Positions 33,292-40,852 of a DNA stretch of 64,000 nt are shown in pieces. Where the stretch lies: NCBI GenBank assembly GCA_030748575.1, contig JASMLR010000009.1:1-64000 (forward strand). The letters are read 5' to 3'. The translations under genes and the position numbers were made by a program. Each line of letters starts with the position of its first letter. The stretch's first letter is position 1. This DNA comes from Phycisphaerales bacterium. Its GTDB lineage: Bacteria; Planctomycetota; Phycisphaerae; Phycisphaerales; SM1A02. Below the pieces are notes generated by a model. It saw only the letters and a program-made list of their open reading frames with translations. It ran no database searches and had not been told where the DNA came from.

Positions 33292-34022
33292 GACGACTCC
33301 GCATTCCGTCGCGGGCGGAACCGCCCAAGCAACGCCTCGGCGGCGAGGGTCGCTTCCGCGGTCGTGGCGTCGATGCGTCCACGGAGTACCGCGCAGGCTG
33401 CGAGGGACGGAATGGCCACGACAAGACCCCAGAACGTCGTGGTCAGCGCCGTGCCGATGCCTCCGGCAAGCATGACGGGGTCGGCCGCGCCCCCCGAGGC
33501 AACGATGGCCGAGAAGGCCAGAATCATGCCGTACACCGTCCCGAACAGTCCGATCATGGGGCTGACCTGTCCGATGATGTTGAGGATCTCGATGCGGCGA
33601 AGTCGCGCAACGGTTCGCTCCTCGGACGCCTGCTCAAGGGCTCGAACGACCGCGGTCCATCCATGCGGCGCCTGCTTCATGGCATCGGACATGATGCCCC
33701 CGATAAAGCTCTCGCTCGCTGTCGCTCTCCCCAGAGCCTCTCGGAAGCGGTTCGCGTCGATGTCTCCCTGCATGGCCTCAACGAACCCATCGGGCATGAT
33801 GGAGCCGCGACGATTGTCCATCGCCATGGCGATCGCCAGCCCGATCGCAGTGGCCGACATGCACAGAAGCAGCCACGTAACGCCCGTACCCAGCACTTCG
33901 ATGTGCCCGTCACCATCACGTGAGACGAAGAACGCCGAGGCGAAACTTCGGACAGACGGTGATGCCGCTGCCGGCGAGGCGGCAAGCAGCAGGAATCCTG
34001 CGGTGATGCGATGCACGTTCAT
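33288..34022 (-). CDS. MotA/TolQ/ExbB-family proton-channel protein
   Basis: A 244-aa protein with a cleavable-looking signal (ITAGFLLLAASPAAA), a first membrane helix near 48-68 (WLLLCMSATAIGLAIAMAM), a cytoplasmic loop, and the two C-terminal helices of ExbB. The hallmark stretches are NIIGQVSPMIGLFGTVYGMI and ALTTTFWGLVVAIPSLAAC. It overlaps the VWA gene by 4 bp and the ExbD gene by 4 bp. Together they form a proton-driven motor. The signal peptide is a known feature of ExbB-type (as opposed to TolQ) proteins. Confidence 0.9.
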   Translation of the reverse strand: MNVHRITAGFLLLAASPAAASPSVRSFASAFFVSRDGDGHIEVLGTGVTWLLLCMSATAIGLAIAMAMDNRRGSIMPDGFVEAMQGDIDANRFREALGRATASESFIGGIMSDAMKQAPHGWTAVVRALEQASEERTVARLRRIEILNIIGQVSPMIGLFGTVYGMILAFSAIVASGGAADPVMLAGGIGTALTTTFWGLVVAIPSLAACAVLRGRIDATTAEATLAAEALLGRFRPRRNAESS

Positions 34023-34993
34023 TGATCGAGATCCTCCAGACCGACCATGGTCACGGTTCCGTCTCCGTGCGCTTCGTCGATGGCCTGCATGAGAACGGTC
34101 GGCGCGTCCGACCCTTCCGATGACAGTTTGATGCAGTTGACCTGAATTGGCCGCGAACCACGCTTCCCGGCTGGATTGAGCCGATCGAGCGCGGCCAGGG
34201 TGGCCGCCCGGTCCACCGCCCACCGGCCCCGTCCGTCGAGCCCCTCGCTCAGGAGCAGCACCAGTTCCGGGCGAAGGGCCGCGGCGGTCTGAAAGCCGGC
34301 AACGGGATCGGAGCCCTTGCTGAACGGCCGAGCGGTGAGCGTGCGAAGTCGCTGCATGAGTTTCGACGTGTCGCCGGGCGAGGCCGACATGAGGCCCGTC
34401 TCGGGAAGCGCGCGAACGTCCTCGCCGGAGAAGCACACCACCGCAAACCGCTGCGTCGGCTGCATCGAGGCCAGCGTCCGCTCGACTTCGTCAAGCACAA
34501 ACGGCAGCCACGCAACCATGCTTCCGCTGGCGTCGATGAGAAACACGACGGTCCGCGCCGACGCCATCGATTCGCCAGCGAAGCGGGCCGCGGGCGGCGT
34601 GAAGGTCGCTGCCCGCGGCGGTCCGGGCACGTGAGGACGTGGCGGCGCCAACTCAGCGAGCGCCGGAACCGGAAGTGGTGCCGGTGCCTGGGCAACATCC
34701 GGGGCAGCCCGAAGCGGCATCACCGGCGTCATGGCGACAACTTCCGACGTGACCACCGGCGACGGCAGCCGATCATCGAGCCGAATGATGGACCAGGTCA
34801 TGATCAGTCCGATACCGATCAAGCCGGCGTGCAGCATGATGCTGACGCCCCATGGGCCCAGTTTCCTGGCAGCCGCGTGCAGGCGGCCCTTCCATGTTGT
34901 TCCCGTTCCGATCAAGGTCGCATGGCTCCCGCCGGGGAGCATACGAGACGCCGGGCCGGACCTCCGCGGCTGCTCCCAAAGGGCCTGAACCAC
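34019..34993 (-). CDS. TonB-like anchored VWA protein
   Basis: Up to 324 aa. A membrane helix near 50-70 (GVSIMLHAGLIGIGLIMTW) contains Ser-x3-His, the spacing of Ser16/His20 in the TonB anchor that couples to ExbB/ExbD. A Pro/Ala-rich linker (about 75-140) follows, as in TonB. Then, in place of a TonB C-domain, comes a VWA domain with MIDAS DASGS, a later GSD and a terminal LLSEG, which deviate from the usual T and D. Start is GTG 34993 directly after the doxX stop; ATG 34942 is an alternative. I infer a force-transducing surface or periplasmic binding protein. Confidence 0.72.
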   Translation of the reverse strand: MVQALWEQPRRSGPASRMLPGGSHATLIGTGTTWKGRLHAAARKLGPWGVSIMLHAGLIGIGLIMTWSIIRLDDRLPSPVVTSEVVAMTPVMPLRAAPDVAQAPAPLPVPALAELAPPRPHVPGPPRAATFTPPAARFAGESMASARTVVFLIDASGSMVAWLPFVLDEVERTLASMQPTQRFAVVCFSGEDVRALPETGLMSASPGDTSKLMQRLRTLTARPFSKGSDPVAGFQTAAALRPELVLLLSEGLDGRGRWAVDRAATLAALDRLNPAGKRGSRPIQVNCIKLSSEGSDAPTVLMQAIDEAHGDGTVTMVGLEDLDQ

Positions 34994-35761
34994 TCACACC
35001 TCGTCGTACGGCTCGGGGGAGGGCTGCGGCGAGCCAGCCCCCGAGGGCCAGATGATCCGGTCGATCGACAGGCCTCCGGGGCCCTTGATGAGCAGCCCCA
35101 CGGCCAGGACGAAGAACGCAGCCTGCGCAAACATCACCCGGACCGCGGCCTCGTCTTCGACCCACCACTCAAACGGATTGGTGCCGAACAACCCGGCGTC
35201 AACGACAGACGCAAACCAGAAGGATGCTCCAAGCATGACCGCCATGGTGAGCGCGAAGAACCGCGTCAGCAGGCCGATCAGGACGAGCGGCCCGCCCAGA
35301 AGCGACGCCACCGCAGCAGCCCACGCCAGTGGCTCGGCAAAGTCCCCCACACCGGCCTCCCGGAGGCTGAGGGCCCACCGCTCGGCGGCGGCCCGCTCGA
35401 CCGGGCCCGTACTGGCGAATGGGCCGATCGGCTGGAGCGGCGATGCTGCCGCCGACTCGTCGGGGGCCGCCGATGCCTCGGCAGGGGGCGTGGCTTCAGG
35501 GGATCTGGCTTCGGAAGATGCGGCTTCCGGAGACGTGGCTGCACGCTCGGCCGGCGCGGCCGCGGGTGCAGCAACCGGAGCGGACCGAAGTGCCACCTCG
35601 ATCGGGGCCACCGGAACGCCCTCGAGCGAGCGAATCTCCTCAGCCGTAAACGCAACATCCTGGAAGCAGGCATGCCACCCGGAAAAGAAGAAGGCCGTCC
35701 CGAGAACCAGTCGTGTCAGCAGCCTGAGAATCCCGGTCCCTGCGGTGGATGTACTCGACAT
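34994..35761 (-). CDS. DoxX-family membrane protein with Pro/Ala-rich insert
   Basis: A 255-aa membrane protein. It has an N-terminal helix (LTRLVLGTAFFFSGW), a long Ala/Pro/Glu-rich insert (about 60-120) not usual in DoxX, then three helices (AWAAAVASLLGGPLVLIGLL, FALTMAVMLGASFWF, FFVLAVGLLIKG) with the DoxX-type ending. ATG 35761 is chosen; the longer frame upstream is antisense to the tRNA-Leu and cannot be coding. First gene of the six-gene ExbB/ExbD operon; the VWA gene follows without a gap. Function of DoxX proteins is poorly defined (redox/quinone or thiosulfate related in some). Confidence 0.75.
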   Translation of the reverse strand: MSSTSTAGTGILRLLTRLVLGTAFFFSGWHACFQDVAFTAEEIRSLEGVPVAPIEVALRSAPVAAPAAAPAERAATSPEAASSEARSPEATPPAEASAAPDESAAASPLQPIGPFASTGPVERAAAERWALSLREAGVGDFAEPLAWAAAVASLLGGPLVLIGLLTRFFALTMAVMLGASFWFASVVDAGLFGTNPFEWWVEDEAAVRVMFAQAAFFVLAVGLLIKGPGGLSIDRIIWPSGAGSPQPSPEPYDEV

Positions 35762-35883
35762 GTGCGAACTCCCGATGTGTGTGGCGGGCCGCGAAACCAG
35801 CAAACGAAACCAGCACGCGAAACCAGTAAACAGGGGCCCCACGCCTCCCACCGACCGCCTCCGGGGTGTACTCTCAATCAAAC

Positions 35884-35965
35884 GCGGGCGTGGCGGAATT
35901 GGCAGACGCGCTGGTTTTAGGTACCAGTGGGGCAACCCGTGGAGGTTCGAGTCCTCCCGTCCGCA
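35884..35965 (+). tRNA. tRNA-Leu (anticodon UAG)
   Basis: Full cloverleaf by eye. Acceptor stem GCGGGCG/CGTCCGC (one G-U pair) with discriminator A at 35965. The D arm contains GGCGGAATTGGCAGAC. Anticodon arm: stem CTGGT/ACCAG at 35911-35927, loop TTTAGGT, anticodon TAG at 35918-35920. The long class II variable arm and the T arm GGAGG-TTCGAGT-CCTCC follow. CCA is not encoded. It stands alone, 13 bp ahead of the DAHP synthase start. Confidence 0.95.
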
Positions 35966-35978
35966 TGGTACCCACCTC

Positions 35979-37358
35979 ATGACGAGCGAGGACTCCTCAA
36001 GAATGACAGAGTGGACGAGCGACTCATGGCGGGCCCGACCCGCTCGTCACCAGCCCGAGTATCCGGACGAAGCGGCGCTCTCGGAGGCGACCATGGAGTT
36101 GGCCGCCATGCCGCCGCTGGTCACCAGTTGGGAGATCGAAGCGCTCAAGCAGCAGCTTGCGGACGCGGCAGCCGGGCGGAGGTTCCTGCTGCAGGGTGGA
36201 GACTGCGCCGAGTCGTTCGCCGAATGCACATCCAGTGTCATCATCAACAAGCTCAAGATTCTGCTGCAGATGTCACTGGTCCTCGTGCACGGAACGCACC
36301 GGCGGGTCATCCGGGTGGGCCGCTTTGCCGGTCAGTATGCCAAGCCTCGCAGCGAGCCCCTTGAGACCCGCGATGGCCAGCAGTTGCCCAGCTACTACGG
36401 CGATATCGTCAACCGACCCGCTTTCGACGATCGCAGCCGCCGCCCGGACCCATGGCGGATGCTCCGCGGATACGAGCGGTCGGCGCTCACCCTGAACTTC
36501 ATTCGCAGCCTGATCGACGGCGGCTTCGCCGACCTGCACCACCCCGAGTATTGGGAACTCGACTTCGTCGAGCACTCGCCACGGTCCGCGGAGTTTCACG
36601 GCATCGTCGAGTCGATCGGCGAGTCGCTCCGATTCATGGAGACGCTGAGCGGCATCTCCGTCTCCGACATCTCGCGAGTCGATTTCTACACGAGCCACGA
36701 GGGCCTTCTGCTGCCGTATGAGTCGGCGCTCACCCGCCGCGTCCCACGACGGGACGGGTGGTACAACCTCTCGACGCACTTCCCCTGGATCGGCATGCGA
36801 ACGGCCGGGCTGGACGATGCGCACGTCGAGTTCTTCCGGGGCATTCGCAACCCAATCGCCATCAAGATCGGCCCGGCGCTGGCGCCAAAGGACATACCGG
36901 ACTTCGTCGGGCGGCTGGTGGACACGCTCCATCCCGATGACGAACCCGGGCGACTCACGTTCATCCACCGATACGGCGCTGAACGGATTGCCGAACATCT
37001 GCCTTCGCTCATCGAAGCGGTCCGGGCGACGGGGCGGACCGTCCTGTTTGTCTGCGACCCGATGCATGGCAATACACGGAAGACCGATGCCGGCATCAAG
37101 ACCCGCCGATTCGACGACATTCTGAAGGAACTCGAATCAGCAATCGACATTCATGCCAGTTGCCAGTCGACGCTCGGCGGCGTGCACTTTGAACTCACTG
37201 GAGAGAACGTCACTGAGTGCACTGGCGGTGCCCGCGGACTCACCGATGACGATCTGCGTGACGGCTACCGCTCACTGGTCGATCCGAGACTCAATTACGA
37301 GCAGGCACTCGAGATGGCGATGTTGATCGCGCGGCGGCTCGCGCCGGCGAAGGACTGA
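35979..37358 (+). CDS. 3-deoxy-7-phosphoheptulonate synthase, class II (AroA-II type)
   Basis: First step of the shikimate pathway: phosphoenolpyruvate plus erythrose 4-phosphate to DAHP. 459 aa, the class II (plant/mycobacterial-type) length. The motifs are WRARPARHQPEYPD at the start, FLLQGGDCAESF with the metal-binding Cys, FAGQYAKPRSEP, KIGPALAPKDIP, VLFVCDPMHGNT and HFELTGENVTECTGG. The start ATG at 35979 is 13 bp after the tRNA; ATG 36003 also fits. It ends 6 bp before the convergent TM2 gene. Sensitivity to aromatic amino acids cannot be read from the sequence. Confidence 0.95.
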   Translation: MTSEDSSRMTEWTSDSWRARPARHQPEYPDEAALSEATMELAAMPPLVTSWEIEALKQQLADAAAGRRFLLQGGDCAESFAECTSSVIINKLKILLQMSLVLVHGTHRRVIRVGRFAGQYAKPRSEPLETRDGQQLPSYYGDIVNRPAFDDRSRRPDPWRMLRGYERSALTLNFIRSLIDGGFADLHHPEYWELDFVEHSPRSAEFHGIVESIGESLRFMETLSGISVSDISRVDFYTSHEGLLLPYESALTRRVPRRDGWYNLSTHFPWIGMRTAGLDDAHVEFFRGIRNPIAIKIGPALAPKDIPDFVGRLVDTLHPDDEPGRLTFIHRYGAERIAEHLPSLIEAVRATGRTVLFVCDPMHGNTRKTDAGIKTRRFDDILKELESAIDIHASCQSTLGGVHFELTGENVTECTGGARGLTDDDLRDGYRSLVDPRLNYEQALEMAMLIARRLAPAKD

Positions 37359-37364
37359 CCTTCT

Positions 37365-37643
37365 TCAGAACCAGGTCTTCTCGCCGAGCATGTAGGTCGC
37401 GTAGAAGTCTTCATCCGACTTCGTCAGGTACATGATGCCCTCGATCAGGCCGATGACGCTCATGACCCCAGCGCCAATGCCGCAGGTCAGAATCGAGACA
37501 AGCAGCATGACCAAGCCCGCGCCGGTGTACCCAAGCACGAACTTGTGAATGCCCAGCGCCCCGAGCACGATGCCCAGCACGCCAGCAAGAACCTTCTTGC
37601 CGTTCACATCCTGCTGATTGAATCCTGTTCCGTCGATGGTCAT
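37365..37643 (-). CDS. TM2-domain protein
   Basis: A 92-aa small membrane protein. It has an N-terminal polar stretch, then two helices joined by a short turn: KVLAGVLGIVLGALGIHKF and GAGLVMLLVSILTCGIGAG. The TM2 pattern is clear in KFVLGYTGAG, and GLIEGIMYLTKSDEDF closes the domain with the acidic turn. TM2 proteins are common and of unknown role. The gene is convergent with the DAHP synthase. Confidence 0.88.
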   Translation of the reverse strand: MTIDGTGFNQQDVNGKKVLAGVLGIVLGALGIHKFVLGYTGAGLVMLLVSILTCGIGAGVMSVIGLIEGIMYLTKSDEDFYATYMLGEKTWF

Positions 37644-38169
37644 CGTCCGATCATCCTTATGTCCCGGCCCCAGAGGCTCATGTCATCGCTCCGAAGATCG
37701 CGAGCGGCCCAGCGAAGAACAGGGCTGAACCCACCGTCGTCTCACTCGCTCCCCCTTCTGCAACTGAACGGCGTGCACCGAGACGAACGATGCCTCAACC
37801 ACACGATACAGCACCGCGGCCTGAGGGGGCCTGACTCGTCGTGGCGGCCGCTCAGGGGCCGTATGGCCAGCCTGAGCCCCACGCCAACTGCGAATCCGGC
37901 GATGACTGCCCCCCAGTTACGCCGCTGTCACCGGGACGGGCCTCTGGCTCGGTGGTGGCGGCGGTAACGATGACGCCCCCCGCCACGTGCTGAAAAGCCG
38001 ACCGCGGCGTCGGTCCCTGGCGAAGCCAGGCCCCTCCGCCCATGCCCGCAACCAGCGAAGCGTCCGGTACGCCGATCGCGATGCCCGCTTGCCCTGACTC
38101 AACCGCCATCCGGGAACGCCTCCCTCGCTCGCTCGCAGCCCTTGCCCGTGAGCGCTACAATCCGCCCCC
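37644..38169. other. Intergenic region with no recognised gene
   Basis: 526 bp between divergent TM2 and ketosynthase genes. Frames here are short and biased; an 85-residue minus frame (37852-38109) has no domain, signal or start support. A bulged hairpin lies at 37851-37876. Promoters for both neighbours must be here but no clear -10/-35 set was seen. Confidence 0.5.
37851..37876. repeat. Bulged hairpin
   Basis: CTCAGG-GGCC-GTAT-GGCC-AG-CCTGAG folds into a 10-bp stem with a two-base bulge and a four-base loop. It sits between divergent genes, so it is not an obvious terminator. Confidence 0.5.
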
Positions 38170-39444
38170 ATGACGCCGTCCACCATGAAGCAAGTCGCCA
38201 TCACCGGCATCGGTCCGGTCACGGCATTGGGCATCGGCATCGAGCCGCTCTGGGACGCCTTGACGGAAGGCCGCACCGGCATTCGCCCAACCGAGGCATT
38301 TGACGGAAGCGGGTGGGGGTGCCCGTTCGCCGGCGAACTTCCAGCGGACGAGTTCTCCATTCGCAAACTTGTCCCCAAGCACTATCGCAAGGCGACCAAG
38401 GTGATGTGCCGCGACATCGAGCTCGCGGTTGCGGCAGCACTCGCGGCGACCGCGGACGCTCACATCGTCACAGCCGGAGGCGGCGAAGGCGACATCACCA
38501 TCTCGCCGGCTCGCATGGGATGCCACATCGGCGCAGGCCTCATCTGCGCTGACGTCAATGAACTTGGCGCGGCCCTGGTGACCAGCCGCGACACGGACGG
38601 CGCGTTTGACCTGCACCATTGGGGGCGAGCGGGCATGGAGAACCTCACGCCGCTGTGGCTGCTGAAGTACCTGCCGAACATGCTCGCCTGCCACGTCACG
38701 ATCGTGCATGACTGCCGCGGGCCCAGCAACACCATCACGTGCTGGGAGTCGAGTGCCCCACTCTCCCTGGCGGAGTCCATGCGGGTCATTCAACGAGGCG
38801 CCGCAGACGCATGCCTGACCGGCGGCGTCGAGAGCCGGCTCAACGTGCTGGCGACCTGGCGGCAGCAGTGCGCCGGCCGACTCACGTCCGCAACATCCGA
38901 TGAAGACCCCGCGAGCCTGGTCCGCCCGTTCGACCCGACGGCCAGCGGCACCGTCCTTGGGGAAGGCGGCGGCATACTCGTACTCGAGTCGAGAGACCAC
39001 GCGGCTGCCCGCGGCGGCGACATCAAGGCGATCGTCTCGGGCCTGGGGTGCACCCAGAGCATCTGTGACGATGTCCTGACTCATGCTTGCCCTGAGGCGA
39101 TCGGTGATGCCATCACGCAGGCCCTGCATCAGGCGGGCCTCAACGCCGCCGATCTGGACGCCGTCGTGCCCATGGGACTCGGCATCCCGGGCATTGATAG
39201 CGCCGAACTTGGCGGCCTGACCCAGGCACTCGGACATGCAGACCTGCCGCGGGTGCTTCTCACGCCCACCACGGGCAACTGCTGCGCCGGGCAGGGTGCC
39301 GTGCAACTGGCCGCCGCTGCCCACTGCATCGACCAGCAGGCCCTGCCCTCCGGTTCCGCAGACCTGAATCATGTACTCGTGCTGACAGCCAGTCAGGGCG
39401 GTCAGAACACAGCGACCATTCTGTCGCGGGAGGCGGGCGCATGA
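38170..39444 (+). CDS. Ketosynthase-fold protein lacking the catalytic triad (CLF-like)
   Basis: 424 aa with the thiolase/KAS fold (VAITGIGPVTALGIGIEPLW, NMLACHVTIVHDCRGPSNTI, GGVESRL, GTVLGEGGGILVLES). The active-site Cys segment is altered: TITCWESSAPLS stands where FabF has TACASST, with the Cys shifted. The His-containing HGTGT and K-x4-H motifs are replaced by MGLGIPG and TPTTGNCCAGQGA. It overlaps the next, fully catalytic KAS gene by 4 bp. The pair resembles ketosynthase plus chain-length factor in type II polyketide or aryl-polyene systems. A non-catalytic partner subunit is inferred. Confidence 0.82.
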   Translation: MTPSTMKQVAITGIGPVTALGIGIEPLWDALTEGRTGIRPTEAFDGSGWGCPFAGELPADEFSIRKLVPKHYRKATKVMCRDIELAVAAALAATADAHIVTAGGGEGDITISPARMGCHIGAGLICADVNELGAALVTSRDTDGAFDLHHWGRAGMENLTPLWLLKYLPNMLACHVTIVHDCRGPSNTITCWESSAPLSLAESMRVIQRGAADACLTGGVESRLNVLATWRQQCAGRLTSATSDEDPASLVRPFDPTASGTVLGEGGGILVLESRDHAAARGGDIKAIVSGLGCTQSICDDVLTHACPEAIGDAITQALHQAGLNAADLDAVVPMGLGIPGIDSAELGGLTQALGHADLPRVLLTPTTGNCCAGQGAVQLAAAAHCIDQQALPSGSADLNHVLVLTASQGGQNTATILSREAGA

Positions 39445-40751
39445 GCCGCAAACGCGTCGTCGTCACGGGCTCCGGGTGGATCACCCCCATGGGGCACGAC
39501 ATTGAGTCGGTCTGGAAGCGTCTGGTCGCGGGCGAGACGGCCGTAGCGCCGATCGACCGGTTCGACGCCTCTACGTTCCCGACAAGTTTCGCCAATCAGG
39601 TTCGGGACTACGACTGGACCACGTACGTCGACCAGGCCGCTCGCCACGGCTCGCCGGGCATGCACACGGCCTTTGCGTTGGGCGCAGCGAGGCAGGCGTG
39701 GGAGTCTGCCGGGTTGGGAGACGCGGCCGGCCTGGACAGGCGGCGATGCGGCCTGTATCTGGGATCTGGCGAAGGCGTTCTGGACTTTGATTCGTACCAG
39801 CGAACCAGCCTCTCGGCGTGGACGGGCGAGGCCATCGACGATGGCGCATGGCTCGAAGCAGCCAAGGAACACATCGCCTGCGGCTACGAGGTGGCGCAGG
39901 AACCCAACGAGCCCATCGCGCACATCGCGCGGGAGTTCGGTCTGCGAGGCCCCGCCTTCAACTGCCTGACGGCGTGCGCTGCAAGCACGCAGGCCATCGG
40001 CGAAGCGTGCGACATCCTGCAGCGGGGCGACGCCGACGTCATGGTCAGCGGCGGCACTCACACCATGCTGCATGTCCTGGGCATTACCGGGTTCAATCGA
40101 CTGACCGCTCTGTCGACACGGAGCGACGACTACCAGCACGCTTCACGCCCCTTTACGCGGTCGCGTGACGGCTTCGTGATGGGCGAGGGATCCGGTGTGA
40201 TCGTGCTCGAGACGCTCGCGCACGCCGAGGCCCGGGGCGCGACGATCCTCGCGGAGATCACCGGATACGGTTCGAGTGCCGACGCGTATCGCATCACCGA
40301 CATCCACCCCGAGGGACAGGGCCCCGCAGCCGCGATGCACGCCGCGCTCTCGCAGGCGGGCATCGACCCGTCCGCCACCGACGCGGACGGCCGACCGGGC
40401 GTCCACTACATCTCCGCGCACGGCACGGGAACGCAGGAGAACGATTCCATTGAGACGCGGGCCGTCAAACGGGTGTTCGGCGACCATGCGGCGGCCATTC
40501 CGATGACGAGCATCAAGTCGATGATGGGGCACCTCATCTGCGCCGCGGGCGCCGTGGAACTCATCACGTGCCTGCTCATCATGCGGGACGGCGTGATTCC
40601 CCCGACCATTAACCTGACCGACCCTGATCCGGATCTGGATCTGGACTACGTTCCAAACACCGCTCGGCACGCCTCCGTGGAGGTCTGCCTCAGCAACTCC
40701 TTCGGGTTCGGTGGGCAGAACGACACGCTGGTGGCCCGAAGGTCGACCTGA
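39441..40751 (+). CDS. Beta-ketoacyl-ACP synthase (FabF-like)
   Basis: 436 aa decarboxylating ketosynthase. All catalytic residues are present: Cys179 (CLTACAAST), His327 (SAHGTGT), Lys359 and His364 (SIKSMMGHLICAAG). The ending SNSFGFGGQNDTL is typical. It elongates acyl-ACP with malonyl-ACP. Coupled by a 4-bp overlap to the triad-less paralogue upstream, so a heterodimer is likely. No ACP, malonyltransferase or reductase gene lies nearby, so whether it serves fatty acid or a specialised product is open. Confidence 0.9.
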   Translation: MSRKRVVVTGSGWITPMGHDIESVWKRLVAGETAVAPIDRFDASTFPTSFANQVRDYDWTTYVDQAARHGSPGMHTAFALGAARQAWESAGLGDAAGLDRRRCGLYLGSGEGVLDFDSYQRTSLSAWTGEAIDDGAWLEAAKEHIACGYEVAQEPNEPIAHIAREFGLRGPAFNCLTACAASTQAIGEACDILQRGDADVMVSGGTHTMLHVLGITGFNRLTALSTRSDDYQHASRPFTRSRDGFVMGEGSGVIVLETLAHAEARGATILAEITGYGSSADAYRITDIHPEGQGPAAAMHAALSQAGIDPSATDADGRPGVHYISAHGTGTQENDSIETRAVKRVFGDHAAAIPMTSIKSMMGHLICAAGAVELITCLLIMRDGVIPPTINLTDPDPDLDLDYVPNTARHASVEVCLSNSFGFGGQNDTLVARRST

Positions 40752-40852
40752 GCCGGTCGCTCGATCCGCCCAAAAACAGGCCCGGATCCCCCGAAGGAGC
40801 GGTAGACTGGGGTCTCTCGTGCCCACGTGGGGGCCGCGGGGAGTACCTCACA

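Noticed and set aside
35052-35978. Long plus-strand frame running into the DAHP synthase
   Set aside because: It is antisense to doxX and passes through the tRNA. The class II synthase begins at ATG 35979 or 36003.
35762-35980. N-terminal extension of the DoxX frame on the minus strand
   Set aside because: The extension is antisense to the tRNA-Leu gene (35884-35965). The membrane protein begins at ATG 35761.
37852-38109. An 85-residue minus-strand frame in the gap before the ketosynthase genes
   Set aside because: Gly/Ala/Pro composition, no domain, no signal and no start support. It overlaps a hairpin and other biased frames, so it is treated as chance.
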